A stretch of DNA of 64,000 nucleotides from Prevotella sp. P5-92 (GCF_002251245.1 NZ_NPJG01000001.1:62001-126000); one strand, 5' to 3'. Numbered from the stretch's first letter, positions 36,427 through 46,644 are shown. Numbers and translations are program-made. Notes: generated from the sequence alone by a model not told the origin.

Positions 36427-38199
36427 TTATTCAAATACAAGGTGACAACTGTCAACTGTGAATGAAACAAACAAGTCGCTTGGTTCCACGTAACGGATAC
36501 CGAGATAGTACTGGATATAGTCGATACCGTCAGTTCCGTGCATAATGCACTGAATATCTGCTGTTCCGTTATTACAGTTGGTAACCCATACAGTACACTT
36601 GGCACCATTCATTGCTGCGAGCCATGTAGCCCAGTCTGCCTGACCACCAGAAGTCTGGAGATAAGGATTGCCATCATATCCGGCACCCCATCCGTAATTG
36701 TCGGCACGAACTACGGCATATTCAGAAAGGTCTGCCCTGCGCAGGATAGGCACAAAGTTGTTCCAGTTTCCACCGAGAGTACTATAGTTAGTGAAATTAA
36801 ATTCGCGAGTCTCGCCTGCAGGAACGTTGATGTCCTCAGCATGAGCACCCCACCATCCAGTTGAGTTATCCTCTGCACCTACAATAGTTGTAGATGGTGT
36901 AACCTTTTTGCTGGCAGAAACCTCAATATTCACATTTGTCTCGAAAGTCTTGCCGTTGGCAGAAGAAACAATCACCTTGGCAGATCCCGGAACAGCAGGA
37001 ATTGTAGAGAACGACAGCTTGGAGTTGTCGATAACAGCAGTTGTTCCATCGGAGTAAGTTGCAACCACTTCCATACCTGTCGGGTCGAATGTCAGATAGC
37101 GACCTTCCATTCCGTCTGTAGCGTCAGAGTTGTAGAAGTAATAAGTGTTGCGAACAGGAGCCTGAGTCATAGCAATAGATGCAATCTCATTAACCACCTT
37201 GAACTTGGCGTATGCCACGATAGGCGCACTGCAATTCTCACCCTTAAAGGTCTTGTTGTAGATAACGATGAGAGTTTTCTCACCTGGCTCGTCCATATCA
37301 GGAATAGCTGAGAAAAGGAGTTCAGCAGCAGGAATAACCTTTGTTACGCCTTCCTCAAACTGTACAGTAGCAGAAATACCAGCAACGGCATCCTCAAGTG
37401 ATGTACCCTTAACAACTTCGTCAGGAACATTCTCAAGTGTCATCGACAATGGGTTCTTGTCGAGTGCAGAAGTGAAGCCGCCGATTGGTTCAATGTTTGC
37501 AGCGAGAACGTTGATATACGAACCCTCTGGCACGAGGAATATACGAATATTGGTGTTCGACTGGTCCTCGTTGAGGTTTGCGAGCGGGGTTTTCTGCTTG
37601 TAGGTCTTCACTACAGTACCGTTCGACATTGTTATATTAAACGCTGAAGGGTCAGTACGGTCGATAGTGATTGTTACCTTGCCGCCAAGCTTGTCAACAC
37701 CAGCATCAGTGTCGGTGTTGAAGGTGAGTGTACTCTCAACGCAGCTGCGGTCGATATAATCACCCCACTCAGAGTTGCCTGAAGGCTGGTTGTCGTAACG
37801 GATGGCACCATACTCAATATAACCTGCACCGCCACGGTCAACATCGTTGGTGAGGATCATGGCGAAGTTCTTGTATGTGTTTGAGGCACTTGGATTGATG
37901 TTCAGGTTGAACTGAAGGTGGAACTTCTTTCCGTCAGGTATTACATAGTATTTTGAAAATTCAGACCACCAGCCTGAGGAGAAATCTGTGGCACCGACGG
38001 TGTAAACATCTTCTTCCATGCCTTCGAGCACTTCCTCTTGCTGATTTTGGTTCTTGGCGTTCTCGATGGAGTCAATCTTCTCGGAGATCCAGTCGGGCGA
38101 GTTGACGCTGTAAAGGTCGCCGCCCTCACATCCCGTGAGCACAAGCAGCCCAAGGGCCGCTGTGCAGAATACGGATGATAATTTATTTAGATATTTCAT
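36427..38199 (-). CDS. Surface glycan-binding lipoprotein of the second locus
   Basis: Lipoprotein of 590 residues, cysteine at residue 24 (LTGC) followed by EGGD. It carries two copies of a putative glycan-binding module: one near the N-terminus (VGATDFSSGWWSEFSKYYVIP...) and one at the C-terminus (VGAEDNSTGWWGAHAEDINVP... GNWNNFVPIL). Ig-like domains lie between them (for example YSDGTTAVIDNSKLSFS). Position after susD is that of SusE/F-type surface glycan-binding proteins, but it is not homologous to the starch SusE/SusF here. The same module occurs on the GH43 enzyme, so both likely bind the same polysaccharide. Confidence 0.82.
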   Translation of the reverse strand: MKYLNKLSSVFCTAALGLLVLTGCEGGDLYSVNSPDWISEKIDSIENAKNQNQQEEVLEGMEEDVYTVGATDFSSGWWSEFSKYYVIPDGKKFHLQFNLNINPSASNTYKNFAMILTNDVDRGGAGYIEYGAIRYDNQPSGNSEWGDYIDRSCVESTLTFNTDTDAGVDKLGGKVTITIDRTDPSAFNITMSNGTVVKTYKQKTPLANLNEDQSNTNIRIFLVPEGSYINVLAANIEPIGGFTSALDKNPLSMTLENVPDEVVKGTSLEDAVAGISATVQFEEGVTKVIPAAELLFSAIPDMDEPGEKTLIVIYNKTFKGENCSAPIVAYAKFKVVNEIASIAMTQAPVRNTYYFYNSDATDGMEGRYLTFDPTGMEVVATYSDGTTAVIDNSKLSFSTIPAVPGSAKVIVSSANGKTFETNVNIEVSASKKVTPSTTIVGAEDNSTGWWGAHAEDINVPAGETREFNFTNYSTLGGNWNNFVPILRRADLSEYAVVRADNYGWGAGYDGNPYLQTSGGQADWATWLAAMNGAKCTVWVTNCNNGTADIQCIMHGTDGIDYIQYYLGIRYVEPSDLFVSFTVDSCHLVFE

Positions 38200-38215
38200 A
38201 ATGTTTTATTTTTTT

Positions 38216-38285
38216 GTTGACAAGTTAACGAGTTGACAACTACATAAGTTGTTTGTTGTCAGGTTAACGTGTCTATAAGTTATTT
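38216..38285. repeat. Short GTTGACAA/GTTAACGA reiterations
   Basis: In the gap upstream of the lipoprotein gene, words GTTGACAA, GTTAACGA and GTTGACAA recur at ~9-11-bp spacing, followed by inverted versions. A related array of ACTTGTCA words lies at 48423-48460. Confidence 0.5.
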
Positions 38286-38296
38286 ACCTTATATTG

Positions 38297-40048
38297 TTAT
38301 TTGCTCAAGTCAACCACCGGACGTACTTTCCAGCCGCGGCCGAAGAAGTCGGTTGAGTTGTCGATACCATCGTTGGCAGAGTTGCCCTTGAGGTTTGGAT
38401 TGGCGTTGAGTGTACCCTGATAGATTGGCAAGTACTCGTGACCTGGGAGCCAGCTGTCGTATGAAGACTTAACCATTGGGTCGGTGCCTACCTCAGAGTA
38501 GCTTACAGGAGCCTTCGGGTCGTCAAGTGTCTTGCGGAATGTTCCGTGTTCCTTCAGCTGCTGCAGACGGTCTGCAGAATAGAAGAATCCCCAGCGGAGG
38601 AGGTCGAAGCCACGACCGGTTTCACAGCCGAACTCTTTTGGACGCTCCACGTTTGCAATCTGCTCAAACAGTTTGTCGGCAGAAGAGAAGTCGGCGAGCT
38701 TCAGGTCGTTAAGGTTTGCACGACGGCGCACCTCGTTAATCCAGTCAATAGCCTGCTGTGTAGGTCCGTTCACCTCGTTCTCGCATTCAGCGGCACGTAG
38801 CAGCACGTCAGAGTAGCGCATCAGTCGGAGGTTGATACCGCAGTGAAGACCTGTCACCACCTTGTCAACGAGGTTAGTACGCAAGTTTGTCCACTTTGCG
38901 ATAGGCAGACCGCCATTGAGGTTGTTTGTCACAACGATGTCGTTAGCCGACATTGGCTGCGAATAAGCCACGTTTCCATTCTCAAAGCCTTCCCAGTCGG
39001 CTTCGTATGTACCGATGGTCCAGTAAAGACGTGGGTCGAGGGTACCGGTCTTTGTGCGCTCAGCCTTGAACAGGTTGTAGAGCCATGGAGAGGCAGAGAG
39101 GTCAGCCCAGCCGCCGTATGCTCCGGGACAGAAGTTTGACTCTATGGCGTGTCCCTGTGTAGCGTTAGGAGAAGTGTTCACCGGTGTCCACTCGTCGTCA
39201 ACACCCTGTGAGTCCTTGTCGAGGAACTGAACCTCGAAGAGGCTCTCGTCGTTGTTCTCGTATGCAGAGCCTTCACGGAAGTTGTCGCCGTAGTTAGCCA
39301 TGAGCTTGTATGTACCATACTTCTTGTTGATGATGTCTTTCAGCACGGCAAGAGCCTCGCTGAACTTATGACGCTGCATGAGGGTGCGTGCATAGTAGCC
39401 AGCGGCAGCACCGCAGGTGGCACGTCCCTTGGCCCATTCGCCTCCGGCATCGCGTGAAGGCAGCAGGGTCATGGCCTCTGAGAAGTCTTTCTCTATCTGG
39501 TCAACAACCTCGTCGTAGGTTGCGTTTGTTCCATACAGACCGTCGAGCGACGAGTAGTCGGCATAGTTTGTGATGAGCGACGGGGTCTGGTAGTAGTTCA
39601 CGAGGTTGTAGTATGCCAGTCCGCGGATGAAGAGGGCCTGTCCCTTGATGCGCTTCATCCTGTCTGAGAGGGCGGCATTGTCGTCGCCGGTGCGTGAGAG
39701 GATGAAGTTGGTCACGTTGATGGTGTAGTACCAGTCACGCCATGACCACTGTCCGATTTCGTCGGTCACAGGCTCGTTGAGGTCGTCGAACGGCATGTAC
39801 CATACCTGTGAAGAGTTCCACACTTCGTCGCCGCGGCACACGTCGATGTTGTAACCTACACGTGCGTATGTACCCTCCATACGGATATGGTTGTAGGCAG
39901 CTATTACGCTCTCCTCCAAGTCGTCGGCAGTTTCGCCGAACGTACTTGATGTCTGCTGGTTAGGGTTTGTAATGTCCAGCTTGTCTCCACACGAAGAGAA
40001 GGTGCAGAGGCCCATCATGAGGGCAAGTGAATATTTATATAGTTTCAT
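38297..40048 (-). CDS. SusD-like outer-membrane lipoprotein
   Basis: Glycan-capturing partner of the SusC-like protein encoded just upstream. The 583-residue protein has its lipid cysteine at residue 20 (TFSSC). RagB/SusD features are KGQALFIRGLAYYNLVNYYQTP in the TPR region, INLRLMRYSDVLLRAAECENEVNG, and FGCETGRGFDLLRWGFFY near the end. It lies 34 bp after the SusC gene on the same strand. Substrate is inferred as arabinan or arabinogalactan from the GH43 and GH53 genes of the locus. Confidence 0.95.
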   Translation of the reverse strand: MKLYKYSLALMMGLCTFSSCGDKLDITNPNQQTSSTFGETADDLEESVIAAYNHIRMEGTYARVGYNIDVCRGDEVWNSSQVWYMPFDDLNEPVTDEIGQWSWRDWYYTINVTNFILSRTGDDNAALSDRMKRIKGQALFIRGLAYYNLVNYYQTPSLITNYADYSSLDGLYGTNATYDEVVDQIEKDFSEAMTLLPSRDAGGEWAKGRATCGAAAGYYARTLMQRHKFSEALAVLKDIINKKYGTYKLMANYGDNFREGSAYENNDESLFEVQFLDKDSQGVDDEWTPVNTSPNATQGHAIESNFCPGAYGGWADLSASPWLYNLFKAERTKTGTLDPRLYWTIGTYEADWEGFENGNVAYSQPMSANDIVVTNNLNGGLPIAKWTNLRTNLVDKVVTGLHCGINLRLMRYSDVLLRAAECENEVNGPTQQAIDWINEVRRRANLNDLKLADFSSADKLFEQIANVERPKEFGCETGRGFDLLRWGFFYSADRLQQLKEHGTFRKTLDDPKAPVSYSEVGTDPMVKSSYDSWLPGHEYLPIYQGTLNANPNLKGNSANDGIDNSTDFFGRGWKVRPVVDLSK

Positions 40049-40081
40049 ATTACTATTCCTTATATTATATAATGTGTAAGA

Positions 40082-43000
40082 TTAGAATGTGAAGTGCAGA
40101 CCTGCCATGAAGCTACGTGCGCTTGGGAAAGAGCAGAAGTTGTAGCCAGGAGTGAATGTACCGCCTGCATAGTCAACATTGTAGCCCTTGTAACCGGTGA
40201 AGGTATGGAGGTTCTGGGCAGATACATATACGCGAACTCCTGAAACATAGTTGCCGAACCACTTGTCGGGCAAGTTGTAGCCAAGCTCTACATTGGCAAT
40301 CTTCCAGTAGGCTGCGTTCTGAATCTTGCGTTCGCTGAAGAGGTCGTTCCATGCCAGTGTGGCGTTGTTTGCTGCGTAAGTGCGTGGAACGCTTGACAGG
40401 TATGTGGTACCATCCTCCGACCAACGGTTTGCATCGCCCATTGCTACGTCCTTGTTTCCCCAACCATAGCAAGAGTTAAGGCTGTTGTAGATGTCGTCGC
40501 TAACGTGATAGTTAAGAGCACCGAAGGTAGCCACGCTCAAGTCGAAGTTCTTGTACTCGAAGCGTACGTTAAGACCGAAGTTGATCTTTGGCAGACCGCT
40601 GCCAAGCACTGTCCGGTCGTATGCGTCGATCACGCCGTCGGGTTCTCCCTCTGGACCTGAGATATCTTTGTAGAGGCAGTCGCCAACATTGGCTCCTGAC
40701 TGAGTGGCGTGGTTGTCGAGGTCAGCTTGTGTGCGTGCAATACCTTCATAAACCCATCCGTAGAACTTACCGATTTCCTGTCCTACCTCAGTCTTGTAAG
40801 CACCTTCGATATATGAATCAGTACCGAATCCAAGTGAAGTGACCTTGTTGTTCAGTGTACTGAGGTTTGCTCCAATCTGATACTTGAAATCGTGGTCGTT
40901 GTTGCGATATGTAGCAGAGAACTCGAAACCGCTGTTTTCCATTGAGGCGGCGTTCATTGTCACTGTGGTGTTGCTTACACCAGCCTGTGCAGGAACTGGA
41001 ACAGCATAGAGGAGGTCCTCAGACACGTTCTTGTACCACTCGAAGGTGAACTCCAAACGGTTGCGGAACATTGCCACGTCGATACCCACGTTGGTGGTCT
41101 TCTTCTTCTCCCATGCAAGGTTGTTGTCGGTGAAGGTAGAAACAGCAGAACCTGTTACAGGTATATTGCCGAAGCTATATGTCATGTTGTTGCGGTTCAT
41201 GGTGGTCTGGAACATAAATTCACCGATGTTCTCGTTTCCGAGCACACCATAGCTACCACGAATCTTAAACATGTTCATCACGTCTGGTGTGAATGGGAAG
41301 AACTTTTCCTTATCTACACGCCAACCTACAGATACTGAAGGGAATGTACCCCAACGGATGTTTTTTGAGAGGCGTGAGCTACCGTCGCGACGTACTACAG
41401 CAGAAAGCAGGTACTTCTCGTCGTAGTTGTAATTGATACGTCCGATGTAAGAAGCGATGGCGTGCTTATACTCATAAGAAGAAGAGTAGGTGCTTGCGCC
41501 ATTCTGGAGCTGGAGGAAGTATGGCTCTGGGAAGTTCACTGCCCAGCCAGTCAGCTCGTCGGTGTATTCCTCCTCGTATGTCTGACCTACAACGACGTTC
41601 ACATGGTGTTTGCCGATGGTGCCGTCGTAAGTAAGTGTGTTTTCAATCAGGGCGTCGGTATAGTCGCGCGAACCCTTTGTCAACTTTTCGTTGGACTTGT
41701 CGAGATATACACGGTTGCTCTGTGCCCATGCTGCAATCCAGGTGAAGTCCTTGCAGTGTGTCTTGCTGTAAGAGAGGTTGATGTTGTAATGGAGCGAGTG
41801 ATTCTTTAACTTCAGTCCAACCATGTCAAACAGGTCAACATCAGCAGAAGCTGTACCTACGAAACGGTCAACCCTAGTGTTTCGCTGGAGCATGTTGTTG
41901 ACGAGCAGCGGGTTTGACGCCGAGATATCGCCGTGGATGTTGTCGTAGTAAACACCATATCCATAAGCGTCGTACTTGTAGCCGTTGGCGAGACCCACCT
42001 TGTCGTCGAGAACCCAGGTGGATTCGTCGTACGCCTTGATGGTTGGCTGCATGAGCAGTGTACCGCGGAGCACGTTGGTAACGTCTCCATAGAGACCCTG
42101 TACATACTCAGAGGCATTCGAAAGACCCATGTTGTCCTGGTCGGAGTGTGAATAAACGAGGCTTGTGCGGAACTTGATGAACTTAGCATCCATGGTATTG
42201 TTCACACGTGCAGTGTAACGCTCGTAGTTTGGTCCTGCTCCCTCGAGTGTTCCCTTCTGGTTGAAGTAGTCGAGAGAGATGTTATATGTACTATGGGCAC
42301 TACCGCCGCTGAGGTTCACGTTATGGTTCTGACGAGTGCCAGTCTTGAACACTTCCTTGAACCAGTCGGTATTGGTGTTGTCCATAAATTTGTACTTGCC
42401 TGTGGTTGGGTCAAGAGAGTATCCACCGGGGAGAGTTGTGCCAGAGTTGGCACAAGCCTGACCGATATAGTTGCTGTACTGGTCGGCGTTCATCACGTCG
42501 TAAACACCGTCAGAAATCTGGTCGATACCGAAGTAACCAGAGTAGTTCACCTTCAGAGGCTGGTCTTTCTTACCGTTCTTGGTGGTGATGATGATCACAC
42601 CATTGGCGGCACGCGAACCGTAGATAGCACCTGCAGCAGCATCCTTGAGCACCTGAATGGTCTCGATATCGTTAGGAGAGAAATCGCGGATGGTTGTACC
42701 CATTGGCACACCGTCGATTACATAGAGAGGAGCGGTGGAGCCGAAAGAACCGATACCACGGATGCGAACCGATGGGTCGGCGCCAGGCTGTCCGTCAGAT
42801 GTGATCTGCACGCCAGGCACCTTACCTTCGAGCATTGTAGAGATGTTGGAGTTAGAAACTTTCTTGAGTTCATCCGCATTCACGATAGATACAGAACCCG
42901 TAAGGTCTGCTTTCTTCTGCACACCATAACCTACTACAACCACCTGATCGAGCACGTTAGTGTCAGAAGTTAATTCAATAGGTTCGAGCGCTGCGCGCCC

Positions 43001-43288
43001 ACGTACTGCAATCTCACGGGTTTTGTAACCCATGTAACTCACGATAAGAGTAGCATTGCTCTTACAATCGATAGAGAAGTTTCCGTCGAAATCGGTGATG
43101 ACACCAGTGGCGGCATCTTTCAACCTTACGGTAGCACCGATGAGCGGTTCACCATTCTCATCAACAACTTGTCCCTTGACCTTGATGGTCTGGTTCTGTG
43201 CTACGGCGGCAAAAGTAGGCAGCGGGCAAATAGCAGCTCCGCCGACAGCACCTAAGCATAGCAACATGGAGAATAATTGTTTCTTCAT
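40082..43288 (-). CDS. SusC-like TonB-dependent transporter of the second locus
   Basis: Outer-membrane importer of 1068 residues: signal peptide, CarboxypepD_reg-like domain (IKVKGQVVDENGEPLIGATV), TonB/plug region (VVVGYGVQKKADLTGSV, VRIRGIGSFGS, DAAAGAIYGSRAANGVI) and a barrel ending MAGLHFTF. It heads the operon SusC-SusD-binding lipoprotein-small protein-GH43. A -7 box TAAATTTG lies at 43347-43340. The regulator gene 136 bp upstream has the AraC DNA-binding domain expected to act here. Confidence 0.95.
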   Translation of the reverse strand: MKKQLFSMLLCLGAVGGAAICPLPTFAAVAQNQTIKVKGQVVDENGEPLIGATVRLKDAATGVITDFDGNFSIDCKSNATLIVSYMGYKTREIAVRGRAALEPIELTSDTNVLDQVVVVGYGVQKKADLTGSVSIVNADELKKVSNSNISTMLEGKVPGVQITSDGQPGADPSVRIRGIGSFGSTAPLYVIDGVPMGTTIRDFSPNDIETIQVLKDAAAGAIYGSRAANGVIIITTKNGKKDQPLKVNYSGYFGIDQISDGVYDVMNADQYSNYIGQACANSGTTLPGGYSLDPTTGKYKFMDNTNTDWFKEVFKTGTRQNHNVNLSGGSAHSTYNISLDYFNQKGTLEGAGPNYERYTARVNNTMDAKFIKFRTSLVYSHSDQDNMGLSNASEYVQGLYGDVTNVLRGTLLMQPTIKAYDESTWVLDDKVGLANGYKYDAYGYGVYYDNIHGDISASNPLLVNNMLQRNTRVDRFVGTASADVDLFDMVGLKLKNHSLHYNINLSYSKTHCKDFTWIAAWAQSNRVYLDKSNEKLTKGSRDYTDALIENTLTYDGTIGKHHVNVVVGQTYEEEYTDELTGWAVNFPEPYFLQLQNGASTYSSSYEYKHAIASYIGRINYNYDEKYLLSAVVRRDGSSRLSKNIRWGTFPSVSVGWRVDKEKFFPFTPDVMNMFKIRGSYGVLGNENIGEFMFQTTMNRNNMTYSFGNIPVTGSAVSTFTDNNLAWEKKKTTNVGIDVAMFRNRLEFTFEWYKNVSEDLLYAVPVPAQAGVSNTTVTMNAASMENSGFEFSATYRNNDHDFKYQIGANLSTLNNKVTSLGFGTDSYIEGAYKTEVGQEIGKFYGWVYEGIARTQADLDNHATQSGANVGDCLYKDISGPEGEPDGVIDAYDRTVLGSGLPKINFGLNVRFEYKNFDLSVATFGALNYHVSDDIYNSLNSCYGWGNKDVAMGDANRWSEDGTTYLSSVPRTYAANNATLAWNDLFSERKIQNAAYWKIANVELGYNLPDKWFGNYVSGVRVYVSAQNLHTFTGYKGYNVDYAGGTFTPGYNFCSFPSARSFMAGLHFTF

Positions 43289-43339
43289 TTTAATTCATTT
43301 AGGTTTGTTTAATTAGGGTTAATTTTCACTTTTTGGGTG

Positions 43340-43347
43340 CAAATTTA
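43340..43347 (-). promoter_or_regulatory. Second-locus susC promoter -7 box TAAATTTG
   Basis: It matches TAnnTTTG on the minus strand, 52 bp upstream of the ATG. No -33 TTTG is found at 19-21 bp, as expected for an activator-dependent promoter. Confidence 0.65.
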
Positions 43348-43423
43348 GCGGTTATTAGGTCTAACGAGGTGGAAAAACATGCAATTTAGGTGGACAAAAG
43401 CGTCTATTCGCTATTTTTTCACT

Positions 43424-46390
43424 CTATTTTGTCATAGAGTCAACGTAAGAAGACGGACTGATTCCGTACTTCTTCGTAAAGCAGCGTGTGAAGTATTTAG
43501 GATCGTTAAAGCCCACGCGGTAGGCAATCTCGGTGATATTGCGTATTCCCTCGTTATGTGACAGCATCTCGCGGGCAATGTTTAGTCGGTAGTCTTTGAT
43601 AAACTGAGACGTGGTCTGGCCGGTCTCGCTCTTCATTTTCTTTACAAGCAGACTGCGACTCATACCTAACGCGTCGGCAAGGTGGTCGCCGTCCAGCTCT
43701 GAATTCATATATTGCTCTTTCATAACCATCATGAGGCGATCCAAGAACGAGCGGCGTTTTGAGGCTTCTTGTTGCTGGTCCTCCTCAGCTATGCGTACAT
43801 AGTTTTCGTGATAGCGTTTCTGATTGTCGAGAATCTTGCGTATGCGCTCTTGTGTCACTTCGGGGTTGTCGGAGTTTTCGAGCGCCTCACGTATAGGAGT
43901 GAGCAGACGTAAAGTCTCCCGCTCGCGTATCACTGCCATGCGCCTCTTATATAACAAGGTGGCGACTATCGTGATGCATATCATCACAAGAAGCAAGAAC
44001 CACCACGACTTCCAGAAGTAAGGCAACACTCTTACCTCTATACTTGCTGTTGCCACCTCGCTGCCAGAGATGGCCGACTGATACTTCACCTCAAAGGTGT
44101 ATGTGCCAGAGGGTAGGGCGGAGTAGCGGACAGAGTGCTCGCCGGGGCGCATGCGAGTCCATTCGCGGTCGAGTCCTTTCAGACGGTAACAATATACACC
44201 CTTGGCGTCATTGCCATAGCTTAGGGCCGAGAATGAGATGCTGAACGCCTTGTCAGACTCATGCAGGTTGATTCTTTTTGCTACAGAGATATCGGTGTCG
44301 AGATAGTCGCTTTCTGCAGACACTATCTGGTTATCGACGACAAGGGTTGTAAATACAAGACGGTTGTCGGTGTCAGACATCTGAGTGGAACCATAGATGA
44401 CAGACAGACCCTTGTCTGACCCGAGATAGATTTTCGCACCAGCCACAAGACAGGAATTCCAATAGAAGCATGACGACAACAACCCGTCAGACTGGTCGAA
44501 GTTAGTGAAGGTCTCTTCCTGCGTGTCGAATACCGACAGGCCGTTGTTGGTAGTGATCCATAGTTTGCCGTTTTGGTCTTCGCCAATGCCTTTTACTCCA
44601 TTATTGGCAAGGCCGTTTTCCATAGAGTAAGCCTTGAAATGCCATTCGCCGTCGTCGCCGCGTGATGCCTTATATATACCATATCCGTTGCTGCCTACCC
44701 AGATATAACCGTCCTTGGCTTGACAGAAGCACGTTATCTTGTCAACGATCTTGGCATCGGGTTGGTCGAGCTTAAACATATAGCTACGATGTGTGAATTG
44801 GAATTTTGCCTTATGATTGCGTTGGGTCAGATCAATAATTCTCATTCCAGTCTGGCTGCCTATCCATAGCAAGCCATTGCTGTCAATGAGTGAGCCAATG
44901 CATCCCCGTACCTCAAGACATCCCTTGAAAGGCAACAACAGCGTTCTCGTCTGGAAATCGTAGAAGAATAGTCCGTCGTTGGTTCCTATCCACATGCCGT
45001 CGTTATATTTGTCGTAGGCAAGAGCACCAACATGGTAAAGTAGTCGTTTGTAATTCTCCGCTACGTCAAGATGATAAATCTCATCAGGATTGTCGAGCAT
45101 GAGAATATCGACACCGCCGCCCCAGGTACCAATCCACAGTCGTCGCCTATTGTCGGCTGCGAGAGTGGAGACGGCGTTGTGAACAAGGTTGCTGTTCTGT
45201 GTAGTGAAGTGCTGAAACTCCGATGAAATGGGCTCTTTTTGATTTAGACCGCCATCCACTGTTCCCACCCAGAGCGTACCGTCAGGTTCCACGTACATGG
45301 CGTTAACGCAATTGGGCGACAATGTCGAGGGATTGTCGGTGTGGACATAGTTGTTTATCTTCAGTTGTTGCTGAGAGAACCGATAGATGCCAACCGTCTC
45401 TGTTCCTATCCATACCACGCCAGGACGCACAAGAATACAATGTACGAAATCGCCTGTATGTCTTCCTACGACCGATGTGTCCCAAGGTGTAAACGTGCCG
45501 GCAGTGACATCAATAGTGAACATGCCGCCCAGTGTGCCAGCCAACAGAAGGTCGTCGTTAGACACAGCTAACGAAGTGACATAGGCTATGCCATTTAGTC
45601 CGAAACTGCTGCTGTCGTATGTCCGTACCGTCTTGGTGGAAGGATTATAGCGGAAAAGTCCGATGTTTGTTGAAATCCAAACCTCGCCGCGATATTTTAT
45701 CATGTCGGTGACATAAGTGTTGTTGATAATATCAAGACTGCTTGATATCTTGCTTGCAACAATATTTCCTTTCTTGGCTGTGAATAGCATTAACCGTCCG
45801 CCAGAGGAAAGCCATACAGACCCGTCGGAGTTAATGTCGCGTAGGTGTACCTCAGGAGTGTTGCTGGTGTATTTTCCCGTGTTAATATCGCAAATATTGC
45901 CCGTTTCATCGAATGAGAATCGATAGATATGGCTATTGGTGAGCAGCCAGATATTGTCTTTCGTGTCGCGATAGACGGCGACTGACGGTTGCGAAAGAAT
46001 CTTGTTGATGTCGCCTACCTTTGATGTTATTTCAGCCTTCTGATAGCTGTTGAGGTCGATCACGTCGGTGCCTTCGTCAAACGACACCCAGAGGCGTCCG
46101 AACCTGTCCTCCACCACATTTCTGCAAGAGTTGCTCCGGAGGCTGAGACGGCGGTTGCCAAAAGTAAATGAGAGGAACGAATATCCGTCGTAGCGCGTCA
46201 GTCCGCCGCCGTATGTGGATATCCATATAAACCCACGGGTGTCTTCATAAATGTCGTTGACAAAGTTGTGTGGCAAACCGGCATGCATGTCGAGTACGGC
46301 GAGGTTGCTCCTCGCGTCGAGCGATTGTCCTTCCACCTTATTTATATAGGCAAGAAACATACATAGAAAGAACGTAAATAGATGTCTCAT
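43424..46390 (-). CDS. Propeller-Y_Y_Y sensor fused directly to an AraC domain (kinase-less HTCS)
   Basis: Membrane regulator of 988 residues that should sense an oligosaccharide in the periplasm. After a signal peptide come two seven-bladed two-component-propeller units (repeats such as GFIWISTYGGGLTRYDG, GVWIGTE, GLLWIGSQTG), a Y_Y_Y domain around 700-770, one membrane helix (WWFLLLVMICITIVATLLY, about 797-815), a coiled linker and an AraC helix-turn-helix (about 880-988, ending YGISPSSYVDSMTK). The HisKA, HATPase and receiver domains of hybrid two-component systems, normally some 400 residues, are absent. The reading frame is intact, so this is an architecture and not a frameshift. It lies between the SusC operon and the divergent GH53 gene. 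Confidence 0.9.
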   Translation of the reverse strand: MRHLFTFFLCMFLAYINKVEGQSLDARSNLAVLDMHAGLPHNFVNDIYEDTRGFIWISTYGGGLTRYDGYSFLSFTFGNRRLSLRSNSCRNVVEDRFGRLWVSFDEGTDVIDLNSYQKAEITSKVGDINKILSQPSVAVYRDTKDNIWLLTNSHIYRFSFDETGNICDINTGKYTSNTPEVHLRDINSDGSVWLSSGGRLMLFTAKKGNIVASKISSSLDIINNTYVTDMIKYRGEVWISTNIGLFRYNPSTKTVRTYDSSSFGLNGIAYVTSLAVSNDDLLLAGTLGGMFTIDVTAGTFTPWDTSVVGRHTGDFVHCILVRPGVVWIGTETVGIYRFSQQQLKINNYVHTDNPSTLSPNCVNAMYVEPDGTLWVGTVDGGLNQKEPISSEFQHFTTQNSNLVHNAVSTLAADNRRRLWIGTWGGGVDILMLDNPDEIYHLDVAENYKRLLYHVGALAYDKYNDGMWIGTNDGLFFYDFQTRTLLLPFKGCLEVRGCIGSLIDSNGLLWIGSQTGMRIIDLTQRNHKAKFQFTHRSYMFKLDQPDAKIVDKITCFCQAKDGYIWVGSNGYGIYKASRGDDGEWHFKAYSMENGLANNGVKGIGEDQNGKLWITTNNGLSVFDTQEETFTNFDQSDGLLSSCFYWNSCLVAGAKIYLGSDKGLSVIYGSTQMSDTDNRLVFTTLVVDNQIVSAESDYLDTDISVAKRINLHESDKAFSISFSALSYGNDAKGVYCYRLKGLDREWTRMRPGEHSVRYSALPSGTYTFEVKYQSAISGSEVATASIEVRVLPYFWKSWWFLLLVMICITIVATLLYKRRMAVIRERETLRLLTPIREALENSDNPEVTQERIRKILDNQKRYHENYVRIAEEDQQQEASKRRSFLDRLMMVMKEQYMNSELDGDHLADALGMSRSLLVKKMKSETGQTTSQFIKDYRLNIAREMLSHNEGIRNITEIAYRVGFNDPKYFTRCFTKKYGISPSSYVDSMTK

Positions 46391-46428
46391 TCTCGTTGTC
46401 TTTGGTTACACGATGGGTTTGTCGCTTG

Positions 46429-46459
46429 CAAATTTATATACTTTTCTGCAAACGACAAA
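46429..46459 (-). promoter_or_regulatory. Promoter of the propeller-AraC regulator
   Basis: Minus-strand TTTG (46459-46456), 19-bp spacer, TAAATTTG (46436-46429), a full Bacteroidetes promoter consistent with constitutive expression. Confidence 0.7.
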
Positions 46460-46559
46460 ATATTTTGCCATTTTTTTTATTAGGAATAAAACTGTCACCA
46501 ACAGATTTTACAATCCTCGAGGGTAATTTTCCCTTAAACAACAGAAAAGCGTAGAAAAA

Positions 46560-46591
46560 TTTGGTGCTTACAAAAAGAATGTTTATCTTTG
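46560..46591 (+). promoter_or_regulatory. GH53 galactanase promoter
   Basis: TTTG at 46560-46563, 20-bp spacer, TATCTTTG at 46584-46591, 53 bp upstream of the GH53 ATG. Confidence 0.7.
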
Positions 46592-46644
46592 CATTATCTC
46601 TGAAGACGAATAAAGAGTAATTACGAACTAACTTGAAATAACGA

